64,000 bases of DNA from Staphylococcus microti (GTDB lineage Bacteria > Bacillota > Bacilli > Staphylococcales > Staphylococcaceae), in NCBI RefSeq assembly GCF_000934465.1, contig NZ_JXWY01000033.1, forward strand, positions 1 through 64,000, in the 5' to 3' direction. Numbering within the stretch: position 1 is the first letter of the stretch; each line of letters opens with the position of its first letter. The notes under the pieces are model-generated. The model had not been told where the DNA came from and made no database searches. It saw only the letters and a program-made list of their open reading frames with translations. Shown one piece after another: positions 1 through 8,179 of the stretch. Made by a program: the position numbers and the translations under genes.

Positions 1-535
1 ATTTAGGCAATTCATTTATCTCTTCTTTACATAACAAAGAAATATAGTATTTACCGCTAGTGCGACGTGATATTGTCGCTGACTTAATAATCCCTTTTGG
101 TTGTCTGTGAAGCTTAATTCTGATTAAGGATTTTAATTTAGGAACTTTGACAAACTTATCATCAATCAAAGCAACTGTCCCATTTTGATTATTCGTTGTA
201 TAACTTTGAACAGGATTTTTCTTACTTTTGAACCGAGGAAATCCAATAGATTTATTACGAAAAAAGTTCTTGTAGGATTTATCTAAATTAAGTTGTGCAT
301 TAGCTAAAGCAAGACTATCGACTTCTTTTAAAAAGGGGAATTCTTTTTTATATTTTGCAGGTGTTGGAAAACGCATTTTCTTAGAGGGATTGTTCGCTTT
401 TTCTTGATACGCTTTTATTCGGTCATTAAGCATTAGATTATAGACTTTCCGAACACAACCAAAAGATTTCGCAAAGAAAAACTCTTGTTCCTCTGTTGGA
501 TATAATCTAAATTTGTACGCTTTTAATCGTTCCAT
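1..535 (-). CDS. tnpB: TnpB of an IS200/IS605-type element (N-terminal part, runs off window)
   Basis: The reading frame starts at 535 behind a GGTGG ribosome site and continues past the window edge, giving about 178 residues. It begins MERLKAYKFRLYPTEEQ, the usual OrfB/TnpB N-terminal helix-turn-helix start, and continues with NFFRNKSIGFPRFKSK and the IRIKLHRQPKG stretch typical of the OrfB_IS605 domain. The RuvC catalytic residues and zinc finger would lie outside the window, so activity cannot be judged. TnpB proteins are RNA-guided DNA nucleases whose guide RNA usually comes from the right end of the element, also out of view. It sits just downstream of a tnpA stub. Confidence 0.85.
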   Translation of the reverse strand, partial: MERLKAYKFRLYPTEEQEFFFAKSFGCVRKVYNLMLNDRIKAYQEKANNPSKKMRFPTPAKYKKEFPFLKEVDSLALANAQLNLDKSYKNFFRNKSIGFPRFKSKKNPVQSYTTNNQNGTVALIDDKFVKVPKLKSLIRIKLHRQPKGIIKSATISRRTSGKYYISLLCKEEINELPK

Positions 536-612
536 TAGATACACCACCTATCTATTTATGATGATTCGCTTGATTGGGGTAAAATTTGAACATAATGTGT
601 ATAGGGTCTTTA

Positions 613-738
613 TCATGATTCTACGCAACTAAAGTAATCAGATATTTCATTATCAATTACTTGTCTACGCAATTTCGTTACCAAAATAAGAGGATAATAA
701 AGAAAGAATTCTAAATGACTATTTGTATCTAATGCCAT
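613..738 (-). pseudogene. tnpA: Remnant of IS200/IS605 transposase TnpA
   Basis: From the ATG at 738 the frame reads MALDTNSHLEFFLYYPLILV and then TKLRRQVIDNEISDYF, which matches the start of IS200/IS605 Y1 transposases. The frame stops after 41 residues, whereas intact TnpA has about 130-155. The HUH and catalytic tyrosine motifs are absent, and only 77 bp separate the stop from tnpB, so the middle and end have been deleted. The element can no longer transpose by itself. An open frame continues upstream to 813, but that part looks like non-coding left-end sequence. Confidence 0.75.
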
Positions 739-859
739 TATTACATTAACACTTTTTATGTAAACTGAAAATAACACAAGTAAAACAAAAAGGCAATTCG
801 CCATGTATAACAATTTTCAAGTTACCAAAGATAACCTTTGTACTGGACGGCATTCATCA

Positions 860-876
860 CCCACCTAGAGGATGGG
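860..876 (-). repeat. Left-end hairpin of the IS200/IS605 element, with bulged T
   Basis: On the minus strand CCCA-T-CC pairs with GG-TGGG around a four-base loop, leaving one extrahelical T in the stem. Subterminal hairpins with a bulged T are the recognition structure for Y1 transposases of the IS200/IS605 family. It lies about 20 nt inside the point where the neighbouring hydrolase gene loses its normal sequence (about 898), the spacing expected for a left end. Confidence 0.55.
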
Positions 877-886
877 CGACTTCTGC

Positions 887-1393
887 CTAAACTAAGTTAA
901 AGAATAAATAAAACTTAGGATTTTTGCCATGTATGAGTGCTTTCATTGTAAATAAATGCGTGGTTGGACGAATATGCGCAATCCCAGTACCGCCTTTAGG
1001 CCCCGTTCCTACTAAAATAAGTTTTTCTACGCGTTCAGGTGCGATTTTGACTAATTCTTGTGCAATCATACCACCCATAGAAAGACCTAGTAAGTGGACA
1101 CGTGTCAGACGCATCGCATCCATAAATGTTAATACACCTTGTGCCATACCTTCTATCGTTGACTGAACAGTGCCAGTAGTCAGCCCGACACCTTTGTTAT
1201 CAAAGACGATGACTTGATAGTGCTCACGCAATTGATTTAAGACAGCCGGATCCCAGTCATCCATTGTGGCCGCCAAATGCGTAAGCAATAGCAAAGGGGG
1301 CTTAGATGCATCTCCTATCACTCTATATGCGAATCTTGCACCACGTGCTGTAATAAAGCGATTCGGTGTCGTTTGATAGGTTGTATTATCCAT
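887..1393 (-). pseudogene. Alpha/beta hydrolase, truncated at the 3' end by the IS element
   Basis: Starts at the ATG at 1393, which overlaps the end of the upstream oxidoreductase gene by eight bases. The 168-residue product has the HLAATMDDWDP oxyanion region and the nucleophile elbow GLSMGG (about residues 120-125), so it belongs to the alpha/beta hydrolase fold. Normal relatives have about 270 residues including the acid and histidine of the triad. Here the protein ends abruptly after KFYLFF with NLV and a stop, where the IS left end begins. The remaining 3' part would lie beyond the element, outside the window. Probably non-functional. Confidence 0.75.
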
Positions 1394-2417
1394 GTATTTT
1401 TCTCTCCATCTCTGCGTCAAACTGTAATAGCACTTTGCCTTTCGTACGTTGATTAAATGTATAGTCGAGTGCTTGATCAATATGGTCAATCGTGAATGTT
1501 TGCGGGTCAACATCTGGTACAATGTGTTCACGTTCAATCATATTTGTTATGTCTTTCAACTGCTTACCATCTGCACGAACGAAAATAAAACGATATGTCA
1601 TCCCTTTCGCTTTTGCCTTACGATCAAATTTTCGTCCTGCAATACCAAATAATAATGTTTTAACTTTTGATAAACCGTGCTTCTCTGCGAATGCTTTGTT
1701 CGGCGCATTGATAAGACTCACAATCGTGCCACCTGGCTTCATAATAGACAATTCTCTGTCAAACTCATTCGGCCCTAACGTATCAATCACGTAATCGACA
1801 TGAGATAAGACTTCCCAGTAGTTTTCAGTCGTGTAGTCGATATACTGATCAACACCTTTTGCGATAAACGTCTCTTTTAATCTCGGGTTACCTGAAATAA
1901 TGACTTTAAGCCCCATTGATTTTGCGATAGGCACTGCCATCTGACCAAAGCTACCTGACCCCCCTGAAATGAATACAGTTTTTCCAGATTCCGCTTTTAA
2001 CTCTTCTGTTAACACTTGATATGCTGTAAGACCTGTTAACGGCGCAGCAGCACCCGTTTGAAAGTCTAAATTTTTAGGAAGTGGTGCGATATATTGTGCA
2101 TCTACCGCTACATATTCAGCAAATGCACCAATTTTTTCAATCGGTAATCGCGTATAAATCGCTTCTCCTAAAGCCACATCTTTTACACTTTCTCCTACTT
2201 TTACAACTGTCCCTGTTAGCTCGTTCCCTAACGTAAATGGCTTAGGGTAGTCTTGAATCAGTTTGACACTACCTGTAATTGTTAACTTTTCCAATGGATT
2301 AATCGCTGCATATGCGACTTTCACCAATACTTCATTCGGTTGAATCGTTGGTACGTCCACTTCATTGACTTTGACTTTTAAATCTTTATTGTATTTTTCT
2401 AGTTGTACTGCCTTCAT
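1386..2417 (-). CDS. NADP-dependent quinone/zinc-type alcohol dehydrogenase-like oxidoreductase
   Basis: This 343-residue medium-chain dehydrogenase/reductase has a GroES-like N-terminal domain (residues 1-130, with FTLGNELTGTVVKVG) and a Rossmann nucleotide-binding domain with the glycine-rich motif GGSGSFGQMAVPIAKSMG near residue 150. The zinc-coordinating cysteines of true alcohol dehydrogenases are not visible, which fits the quinone-oxidoreductase branch. A good ribosome site (GAGGTG) precedes the ATG. It overlaps the downstream hydrolase start, so the two were probably translated together. The divergent TetR gene 48 bp away is the likely repressor. Substrate unknown; a role in electrophile or quinone detoxification is an inference. 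Confidence 0.8.
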   Translation of the reverse strand: MKAVQLEKYNKDLKVKVNEVDVPTIQPNEVLVKVAYAAINPLEKLTITGSVKLIQDYPKPFTLGNELTGTVVKVGESVKDVALGEAIYTRLPIEKIGAFAEYVAVDAQYIAPLPKNLDFQTGAAAPLTGLTAYQVLTEELKAESGKTVFISGGSGSFGQMAVPIAKSMGLKVIISGNPRLKETFIAKGVDQYIDYTTENYWEVLSHVDYVIDTLGPNEFDRELSIMKPGGTIVSLINAPNKAFAEKHGLSKVKTLLFGIAGRKFDRKAKAKGMTYRFIFVRADGKQLKDITNMIEREHIVPDVDPQTFTIDHIDQALDYTFNQRTKGKVLLQFDAEMERKIHG

Positions 2418-2465
2418 AAATAAACACCTCTGTATATTTTAGTGATTTGTGATACGATATGGTTT

Positions 2466-3020
2466 ATGGAAAAACAAAAAATAACAAAACAATTAATCGT
2501 TCAAACTGCACAAGCACTGATTCAAGACACACAGCAAGCGGAGATTTCACTCTCTCAAATTGCATCAGTATTGAATATTACACATGCAGCGATATACAAG
2601 CATTTTGACAATAAACGCGCACTATGGACGGCCGTTTGTAAAGACTGGTTTCTGTCACATATCATTCATCAAATTGATATTGATGACACGGCTTATACGG
2701 ACCGCACGCAATGGTTGCACGATTATCTCTGGGCTTTTGTAAATGCGAAAAAAAATACTTACCATTCAGACCCGTTAATGTTTGCGTTAAACACACGTTA
2801 CATTGAAAAAGACCCGCTTATGCTACGAGAAGTCTTAAAACCTTGTTATATCCGCATCCAACAACAAATGGGTTATGATGCAGAAGATTTGTATCAATCT
2901 GAAATGATCCTCTCAGCTTTTGCTACTTTCACATTACCTATGTTTAAAGACACATGGGATTTACCAGACTATACACAACGCTTTGAGACATTGTTTAACC
3001 TTATTAAAAAAGGTATTTAA
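2466..3020 (+). CDS. TetR/AcrR-family transcriptional regulator
   Basis: From the ATG at 2466 the product is 184 residues. Residues 5-50 form a TetR helix-turn-helix, with ISLSQIASVLNITHAAIYKHF covering the DNA-reading helices; the rest is the variable ligand-binding helical domain. A GTG at 2442 would add eight residues. Neither start has a good Shine-Dalgarno sequence, so a leaderless or poorly translated message is possible. It is divergently transcribed from the oxidoreductase-hydrolase pair and most likely controls that pair and itself. The inducer is unknown. Confidence 0.8.
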   Translation: MEKQKITKQLIVQTAQALIQDTQQAEISLSQIASVLNITHAAIYKHFDNKRALWTAVCKDWFLSHIIHQIDIDDTAYTDRTQWLHDYLWAFVNAKKNTYHSDPLMFALNTRYIEKDPLMLREVLKPCYIRIQQQMGYDAEDLYQSEMILSAFATFTLPMFKDTWDLPDYTQRFETLFNLIKKGI

Positions 3021-3025
3021 ATCGT

Positions 3026-3065
3026 CCCTTAACTTATATGCACGTCATATGTTAGGGGGCTTTTT
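3026..3065 (+). terminator. Intrinsic terminator after the TetR gene
   Basis: CCCTTAAC-TTATATG pairs with CATATG-TTAGGGG and is followed by CTTTTTG. From here to the tRNA terminator at 3298 I see no gene. Confidence 0.7.
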
Positions 3066-3297
3066 GTATATGCCACTTACGACGACATTCTGTTTTAATT
3101 TTTCTATCCATACACTGTTATTTAGAATGATTTCCATTTCTCGGTTACAAATATTTATTTTTGTAACTCAAACAATAACACATCTATTACGCATTCGCTA
3201 CTAATTATTACTTTTATTTGCTATGAAGACACAAAAAAGCGGAACAGTTATGACCATTCCACTTTCCCAAATTGACGTATTAATATTTTCATATAAC

Positions 3298-3324
3298 AAA
3301 AAAAGCTCACCCGATTGGGTGAGC
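3298..3324 (-). terminator. Terminator of the tRNA-Glu/tRNA-Asp transcript
   Basis: On the minus strand GCTCACCC, a four-base loop and GGGTGAGC are followed by seven T residues: a textbook Rho-independent terminator directly after tRNA-Asp. Confidence 0.9.
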
Positions 3325-3330
3325 AATTAG

Positions 3331-3404
3331 CGGTCCCGACGGGAATCGAACCCGCGATCTCCTGCGTGACAGGCAGGCGTGTTAAACCGCTCCACTACGG
3401 GACC
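3331..3404 (-). tRNA. tRNA-Asp (GTC)
   Basis: Folds as a full cloverleaf with acceptor GGTCCCG/CGGGACC, TGTCA in the anticodon loop giving anticodon GTC, and a T arm with GGTTCGATTCC. The 3' CCA is not encoded. It is the second tRNA of a two-gene transcript. Confidence 0.95.
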
Positions 3405-3408
3405 ATCA

Positions 3409-3483
3409 TGGTGACTCCTACGGGACTCGAACCCGTGTTACCGCCGTGAAAGGGCGGTGTCTTAACCGCTTGACCAAGGAGCC
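3409..3483 (-). tRNA. tRNA-Glu (TTC)
   Basis: Cloverleaf with acceptor GGCTCCT/AGGAGTC, anticodon loop CTTTCAC giving TTC, and an encoded CCA end (3409-3411). First gene of the tRNA transcript. In S. aureus the same Glu-Asp pair follows purA, as far as I recall, so this is the conserved near-origin tRNA pair, here separated from purA by the YitT gene. Confidence 0.95.
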
Positions 3484-3502
3484 GTTCTTTAACACAAAAA
3501 TT

Positions 3503-3531
3503 ATTATAGCATCGACTCATCTCGTTGACAA
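3503..3531 (-). promoter_or_regulatory. Sigma-A promoter of the tRNA operon
   Basis: On the minus strand TTGTCA, a 17-base spacer and a perfect TATAAT lie 20 bp upstream of tRNA-Glu. Confidence 0.85.
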
Positions 3532-3589
3532 GATTTTTTTCGTATTTTTTTGTATAATTTTTTGTAGATGATTAAAAGGGGGACAATAT

Positions 3590-4486
3590 ATGGATATGTC
3601 GGAGCAACAAACAGTATCCTACAAAAGAGAAAAACCGCGTCGTGGCGTGAGTTATTTTATTAAACGGTTTTTCTTTATTACACTTGGTGCTGTATTAATG
3701 GGAACGGCTTTGGAACTTTTTCTTGTACCAAACCAGTTGCTTGATGGGGGTATTGTTGGTATTTCCATTATTCTATCTCATTTAACAGGCTTCAAGTTGG
3801 GTCTTTTTATCTTTGTTTTAAACTTACCCTTCTTCTTTCTTGGATATAAACAGATAGGAAAGACTTTTGCCATTTCGACGATTTACGCCATTACAGTTTT
3901 ATCAATCTCTACCGTTTTACTACATCCTATTGATCCAGTGATTAGTGATAAGTTCTTAGTCACGATCTTTGGCGGTGCGATATTAGGTATTGGTGTCGGT
4001 ATCGTTCTACGCTATGGTGGGTCACTTGATGGAACTGAAATACTATCGATTCTCATTCAAAACAAAGTGCCATTTTCTGTCGGCGAAATTGTAATGATTA
4101 TTAATTTCTTTATCTTCGCAGCAGCAGGATTCGTTTTTACGTGGGAAAATGCACTCTTCAGTGTTGTCGCATATTTCATTGCATCTAAAATGATTGATAC
4201 CGTACTACTTGGTTTTGATGAATCTAAATCTGTATGGGTCATTAGCGATGACTACAAAGAAATTGGTGAAGCGATTAATTCTCGCCTCGGTCGTGGCGTG
4301 ACTTATTTGAAAGGAGAAGGTGCGTATTCTGGTGAAGATAAACGCGTCATCTTCTGTGTGATTACACGTCTTGAAGAAGCAAAACTGAAAGATATTGTCA
4401 TGGAAATCGATGAAAGTGCCTTTCTTTCTATCGGTAATGTCTCTGAAGTACGAGGCGGTAATCATAAAAAACGTGATATTCACTAA
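3590..4486 (+). CDS. YitT-family membrane protein (DUF161 + DUF2179)
   Basis: A 298-residue polytopic membrane protein. About five hydrophobic segments lie between residues 25 and 205, with the family signature NQLLDGGIVGISIIL near the first helices and GGSLDGTEILS in the centre. The C-terminal cytoplasmic DUF2179 domain (about 220-275) contains RGVTYLKGEGAYSGEDK. The start ATG at 3590 has an AAAAGGGGG ribosome site. Function of the family is not established. It is transcribed rightward, against the surrounding housekeeping genes, and separates purA from the tRNA pair. Confidence 0.85.
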   Translation: MDMSEQQTVSYKREKPRRGVSYFIKRFFFITLGAVLMGTALELFLVPNQLLDGGIVGISIILSHLTGFKLGLFIFVLNLPFFFLGYKQIGKTFAISTIYAITVLSISTVLLHPIDPVISDKFLVTIFGGAILGIGVGIVLRYGGSLDGTEILSILIQNKVPFSVGEIVMIINFFIFAAAGFVFTWENALFSVVAYFIASKMIDTVLLGFDESKSVWVISDDYKEIGEAINSRLGRGVTYLKGEGAYSGEDKRVIFCVITRLEEAKLKDIVMEIDESAFLSIGNVSEVRGGNHKKRDIH

Positions 4487-4551
4487 CGATAAAATCTATT
4501 TACGTGCGTATGCCATGTGTGCTTAAATACGTAAATACATTTTATAAAAAA

Positions 4552-4580
4552 GCCTGAGATATTGAAATCTCAGGCTTTTT
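4552..4580. terminator. Bidirectional terminator between convergent YitT gene and purA
   Basis: GCCTGAGAT and ATCTCAGGC pair around a six-base loop, flanked by A-rich and T-rich runs, so it can stop transcription from both sides. Confidence 0.9.
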
Positions 4581-4635
4581 ATTTACGAAAGCAGTCTTAC
4601 CGCAATGTTACCGGTAGTCTTACCTCTATATTAAA

Positions 4636-5922
4636 TTATACCCACAATTGTTCAACAACATTTGTTTGGTTACGGTCTGGACCTACTGAGAAGATTGAGA
4701 TGTGCACGTTACATAACTCTGAAATACGCTCTAAGTAACGACGTGCGTTATCTGGTAATTCGTCTAACGTACGAACACTTGTAATATCTTCTGTCCAACC
4801 TGGTAACTCTTCAAAAATTGGTTTACAACGTTTTAAATCATTTAAGTTTGCTGGATACTCTGTAATTTCTTTGCCATCTAACTCATAAGCTGTACAGATT
4901 TTCACTGTGTCTAATCCAGTCAATACATCAATTGAGTTGATGGATAAGTCTGTAATACCGCTCACACGACGAGAGTGACGTAATACCACTGAGTCAAACC
5001 AACCGACACGACGTGGACGACCTGTTGTTGTACCGTACTCACGACCGACTTCACGAATGTGATGACCGTCTTCATCAAATAGTTCTGTTGGGAATGGACC
5101 ATCACCAACACGAGATGTATAGGCTTTACATACACCTACCACTTTAGATACGTTTGTAGGACCCACACCTGCGCCAACTGTTACATTACCTGCAATTGGG
5201 TTACTTGATGTTACGAAAGGATACGTTCCGTGGTCGATGTCTAACATCACACCTTGCGCACCTTCAAAAAGTACACGCTCATCTGCTACGAATGCATCAT
5301 CTAATACTTTTGCTGTATCTGTTACATATGCTGCTAAACTTTGACCAGCTGCGTAATATTCTTCAAAAATTTCTTCAAAAGTTGGTGCCGTTTCATTAAA
5401 CATCCCTTTGAAATAATCATTTTTGTATGCCAAGTTTTCTTTTAAGCGTTTCTCAAATACTTCTTTGTCTAAAAGATCTGCCATACGGATACCAATACGT
5501 TGTGCTTTGTCTACGTATGCTGGGCCGATACCTTTTTTCGTTGTACCGATTTTGTTATCGCCACGACGTGCTTCCTCAAGCTCATCTTGTTTCAGATGAT
5601 AAGGTAAGATAACGTGCGCACGGTTTGAAATACGTAAATTATCTGTCGCAATACCGCGTTCGTTTAAACCGTCTAACTCTTTTAATAATGCCACTGGATC
5701 TACAACAACACCATTACCAATAACTGATAACTTATCTTTGTAGAAAATACCAGATGGTACTAAATGCAATTTGTATGTTTCACCGTCAAATTTAATAGTA
5801 TGACCTGCATTGTTACCGCCTGAAAAACGTGTGATCACATTCGCTTGTTCTGCTAAAAAGTCCGTAATCTTACCTTTACCTTCGTCTCCCCATTGTGTCC
5901 CAACTACTACGATTGATGACAT
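4636..5922 (-). CDS. purA: Adenylosuccinate synthetase
   Basis: PurA joins IMP and aspartate using GTP to form adenylosuccinate, the first committed step to AMP. The product starts [18 protein letters not shown], containing the GDEGKGK phosphate-binding loop with the catalytic Asp, followed by GNNAGHTI and the [12 protein letters not shown] region. About 428 residues, the normal length. The start at 5922 has a GGAGGTG site eight bases upstream; an in-frame TTG at 5946 would add eight non-conserved residues and is rejected. Monocistronic, with its own promoter and a PurR-like box upstream. Confidence 0.97.
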   Translation of the reverse strand: MSSIVVVGTQWGDEGKGKITDFLAEQANVITRFSGGNNAGHTIKFDGETYKLHLVPSGIFYKDKLSVIGNGVVVDPVALLKELDGLNERGIATDNLRISNRAHVILPYHLKQDELEEARRGDNKIGTTKKGIGPAYVDKAQRIGIRMADLLDKEVFEKRLKENLAYKNDYFKGMFNETAPTFEEIFEEYYAAGQSLAAYVTDTAKVLDDAFVADERVLFEGAQGVMLDIDHGTYPFVTSSNPIAGNVTVGAGVGPTNVSKVVGVCKAYTSRVGDGPFPTELFDEDGHHIREVGREYGTTTGRPRRVGWFDSVVLRHSRRVSGITDLSINSIDVLTGLDTVKICTAYELDGKEITEYPANLNDLKRCKPIFEELPGWTEDITSVRTLDELPDNARRYLERISELCNVHISIFSVGPDRNQTNVVEQLWV

Positions 5923-5958
5923 AAGAGCACCTCCAAGTTTTCTCAATTAACCACATGT

Positions 5959-6004
5959 ATTCTACCAATAACTCGACACGAATGCAAACGAAAAAACGAA
6001 CATT
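5959..6004 (-). promoter_or_regulatory. purA promoter with a PurBox-like element
   Basis: On the minus strand TTGCAT, 17 bases and TAGAAT form a sigma-A promoter (5959-5987). Just upstream, AAAAAACGAACATT at 5991-6004 matches the Bacillus PurBox (AWWWCCGAACWWT) with one mismatch. Control by the purine repressor PurR is therefore likely. A second, inverted box is not clear. Confidence 0.5.
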
Positions 6005-6141
6005 CAATTTCACATCTTTTACAAAATGCGCACAGCTCGTCATATCTTCTTGAACACTGATGGTTGTGCTGATTATCGCAATTTCAACTAAAATCCATCT
6101 TCTCTAAAATCCTAACTTAATCAGAAAAAGCCATTTAAATA

Positions 6142-6192
6142 CAAAACAAAAACCGTACAAAATTCTATAAAAAGAACGGAAAGTACGGTTTT
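6142..6192 (-). terminator. dnaB terminator
   Basis: On the minus strand AAAACCGTAC and GTACGGTTTT form a stem with a long loop, followed by a T-rich tail. The remaining part of the purA-dnaB gap holds only the purA promoter region. Confidence 0.6.
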
Positions 6193-6210
6193 GAAGACTG
6201 AAATTATTTT

Positions 6211-7611
6211 TTATGCCATGTCTGCATGCACATAATCAATGTCTGTAAATTTATTGTATTGTTTCATAAAGTGAAGCTTCACTGTACCAGTCGGGCCGTT
6301 ACGTTGCTTGGCAATGATAATTTCAATTTCACCATTCTCATCATTCGTTTGCGGTTCAAAATTCGTATCATCGTCATCTTCATCCTGATCGCCACGATTG
6401 TAGTAGTCATCACGATATAAAAAGGCAACAATATCCGCATCTTGCTCGATTGATCCCGATTCACGAATATCACTCATCATTGGACGTTTATCTTGTCGTT
6501 GTTCCACGCCACGTGAGAGCTGACTTAACGCAATCACTGGACATTCCAACTCACGTGCAATCGCCTTTAACATACGTGAAATTTCAGAGACTTCCTGTTG
6601 ACGGTTATCTGAAAAACGTGAGCCACTTCCTTGAATCAGCTGCAAGTAGTCAATCACAATCATATCCAGACCATGCTCTTGTTTTAAACGACGGCACTTT
6701 GAACGAATATCTGTAATACGTATCCCCGGTGTATCATCAATAAAAATCTTTGTTCGTGATAGCTTACCAACCGCTACTGTGAAACGATTCCAGTCTTCTT
6801 CCGTCATCGTCCCCGTTCTCAAACGGTTCGAGTCTACATTACCAGAGCTACAAATCATACGTGTCGCTAACTGATCTGCCCCCATTTCCAGCGAAAAAAT
6901 GCCCACTGTGTAATTATCTTCATGCGTTGCAACTTTTTGTGCAATATTCAGTGCGAAGGCAGTCTTACCTACTGAAGGTCGGGCTGCCAAAATAATTAAA
7001 TCATTGCGGTTAAACCCTGCAGTCATCTGATCCAAATCACGATAACCTGTCGGAATCCCCGGTGTCTGACCACTATTTTGGTCTAACTGCTCTGCATTTT
7101 CATACACTTGTCCCAACACATCTCGAATGTCTTTAAAGCCATCACTTTCACGTGTAGATGACAGCTCAAGAATGCGGCGTTCTGCATCGTTTAAAACGGT
7201 ATCTAAGTCTAGTTCGTTGTTATAACCATCGCTCGCAATACTATCAGCTGTATGAATCAACTTACGCTTCAATGCATCTCGAAATACAACGTTCGTATAA
7301 TACTCAATATTTCGCGTTGTCGGTACGCTAGACGTAATTTCCGCTAAATATTGCGCGCCACCCGCTTCATTCACAACGCCATCCTGTGTTAAACGGTCCA
7401 ACACTGTGACAATATCAATGTCATTGCCATCTTCGTTTAAATGCATCATGGCACGGAAAATATGTTGATGTGGTGCACGATAAAAAGACTCTGGCAACAA
7501 GACTTCTTGCGTCGTTGATATAAGTTCAGGATCTAAAAATATCGCACCTAACACAGATTGTTCCGCTTCATTACTATGTGGCATCTGATTATGTTCAAAC
7601 ATACCATCCAT
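6211..7611 (-). CDS. dnaB: Replicative DNA helicase DnaB (DnaC in Bacillus nomenclature)
   Basis: Hexameric 5'-3' helicase that unwinds DNA at the replication fork. The N-terminal domain (EAEQSVLGAIFLDPELI) is followed by the RecA-like motor with Walker A ARPSVGKTAFA, Walker B MIVIDYLQLI and the DNA-binding SQLSRGVEQR. The 466-residue form starts at 7611 (MDGMFEHNQMPHSNEAEQ), eight bases after a GGAGG. An upstream ATG at 7635 adds eight residues but has no ribosome site. It follows rplI in the same direction, as in S. aureus. Confidence 0.97.
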   Translation of the reverse strand: MDGMFEHNQMPHSNEAEQSVLGAIFLDPELISTTQEVLLPESFYRAPHQHIFRAMMHLNEDGNDIDIVTVLDRLTQDGVVNEAGGAQYLAEITSSVPTTRNIEYYTNVVFRDALKRKLIHTADSIASDGYNNELDLDTVLNDAERRILELSSTRESDGFKDIRDVLGQVYENAEQLDQNSGQTPGIPTGYRDLDQMTAGFNRNDLIILAARPSVGKTAFALNIAQKVATHEDNYTVGIFSLEMGADQLATRMICSSGNVDSNRLRTGTMTEEDWNRFTVAVGKLSRTKIFIDDTPGIRITDIRSKCRRLKQEHGLDMIVIDYLQLIQGSGSRFSDNRQQEVSEISRMLKAIARELECPVIALSQLSRGVEQRQDKRPMMSDIRESGSIEQDADIVAFLYRDDYYNRGDQDEDDDDTNFEPQTNDENGEIEIIIAKQRNGPTGTVKLHFMKQYNKFTDIDYVHADMA

Positions 7612-7680
7612 GCCAACAACCTCCTTTAACTTCATTGCGTATCATGTCTCGGCTTTTCTTCCAGCTATGTTGAAAGTTTA

Positions 7681-7710
7681 AGGCTGGAACATGTTCATAT
7701 GCCCCAGCCT
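7681..7710 (-). other. Hairpin between rplI and dnaB
   Basis: AGGCTGG and CCAGCCT form a perfect seven-base stem. The minus-strand text AGGCTGGGGCATA resembles a dispersed intergenic motif of staphylococci (AGGCTGGGACATA). There is no T-tract, so it is more likely a repeat or a processing hairpin than a full terminator. Confidence 0.4.
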
Positions 7711-7732
7711 CTTCACACGCTCCATCACGCTA

Positions 7733-8179
7733 TTATTGTTCTACTGTATGAACACGGATTGTGCCGTCTACATCTTTGTGTAACTTCACAGGTACGTTTG
7801 TGTAGCCTAATGCATGAATACCATTTGGTAAATCCATTTTACGCTTATCTAATTTAATACCGTGTTGTTTATTTAACGCTTCAGCAATTTGTTTAGTGCT
7901 AATTGAACCGAACAATTTGCCGCCTTCACCTGATTTTGCTTTCACTTCTACTTCAAGTGTTTCTAACTTTTCTTTTAACGCTTTCGCATCTTCAAATTCT
8001 TGTTGTTTTTCTTTTTCAATGCGTTTATTTTTTTGTTCTAATTGTTTCAAGTTACCCGGTGTCGCTTCAACCGCATAACCATTTTTAATTAAAAAGTTAT
8101 TCGCATAACCAACTGGTACGTCTTTAATATCGCCTTTTTTACCTTTACCTTTTACGTCTTGTGTGAAAATTACTTTCAT
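7733..8179 (-). CDS. rplI: 50S ribosomal protein L9
   Basis: A 148-residue L9 with the N-terminal signature [19 protein letters not shown] and [13 protein letters not shown], which binds 23S rRNA. A long charged linker helix (about 45-75) and the C-terminal domain follow. The ATG overlaps the gdpP stop (ATGA), so translation of the two is coupled. The gdpP-rplI pair is conserved in Bacillota. Confidence 0.97.
   Translation of the reverse strand: MKVIFTQDVKGKGKKGDIKDVPVGYANNFLIKNGYAVEATPGNLKQLEQKNKRIEKEKQQEFEDAKALKEKLETLEVEVKAKSGEGGKLFGSISTKQIAEALNKQHGIKLDKRKMDLPNGIHALGYTNVPVKLHKDVDGTIRVHTVEQ

Noticed and set aside
924-1166. Plus-strand open frame of 80 codons opposite the hydrolase gene
   Set aside because: It is the antisense of the hydrolase coding sequence, with no ribosome site or family similarity.
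2920-3204. 94-codon frame overlapping the end of the TetR gene
   Set aside because: It runs in another frame of the TetR gene and through its terminator; composition is not protein-like.
3525-3558. YitT promoter made of TTGACA at 3525 and TATAAT at 3553
   Set aside because: The spacer is 22 bases, too long for sigma-A; the TATAAT is likely real but its -35 is not clear, so no promoter was called.
7140-7160. CACGTG-containing sequence CTTTCACGTGTAGAT in dnaB as a parS
   Set aside because: Only one half resembles parS; too many mismatches in the other half.
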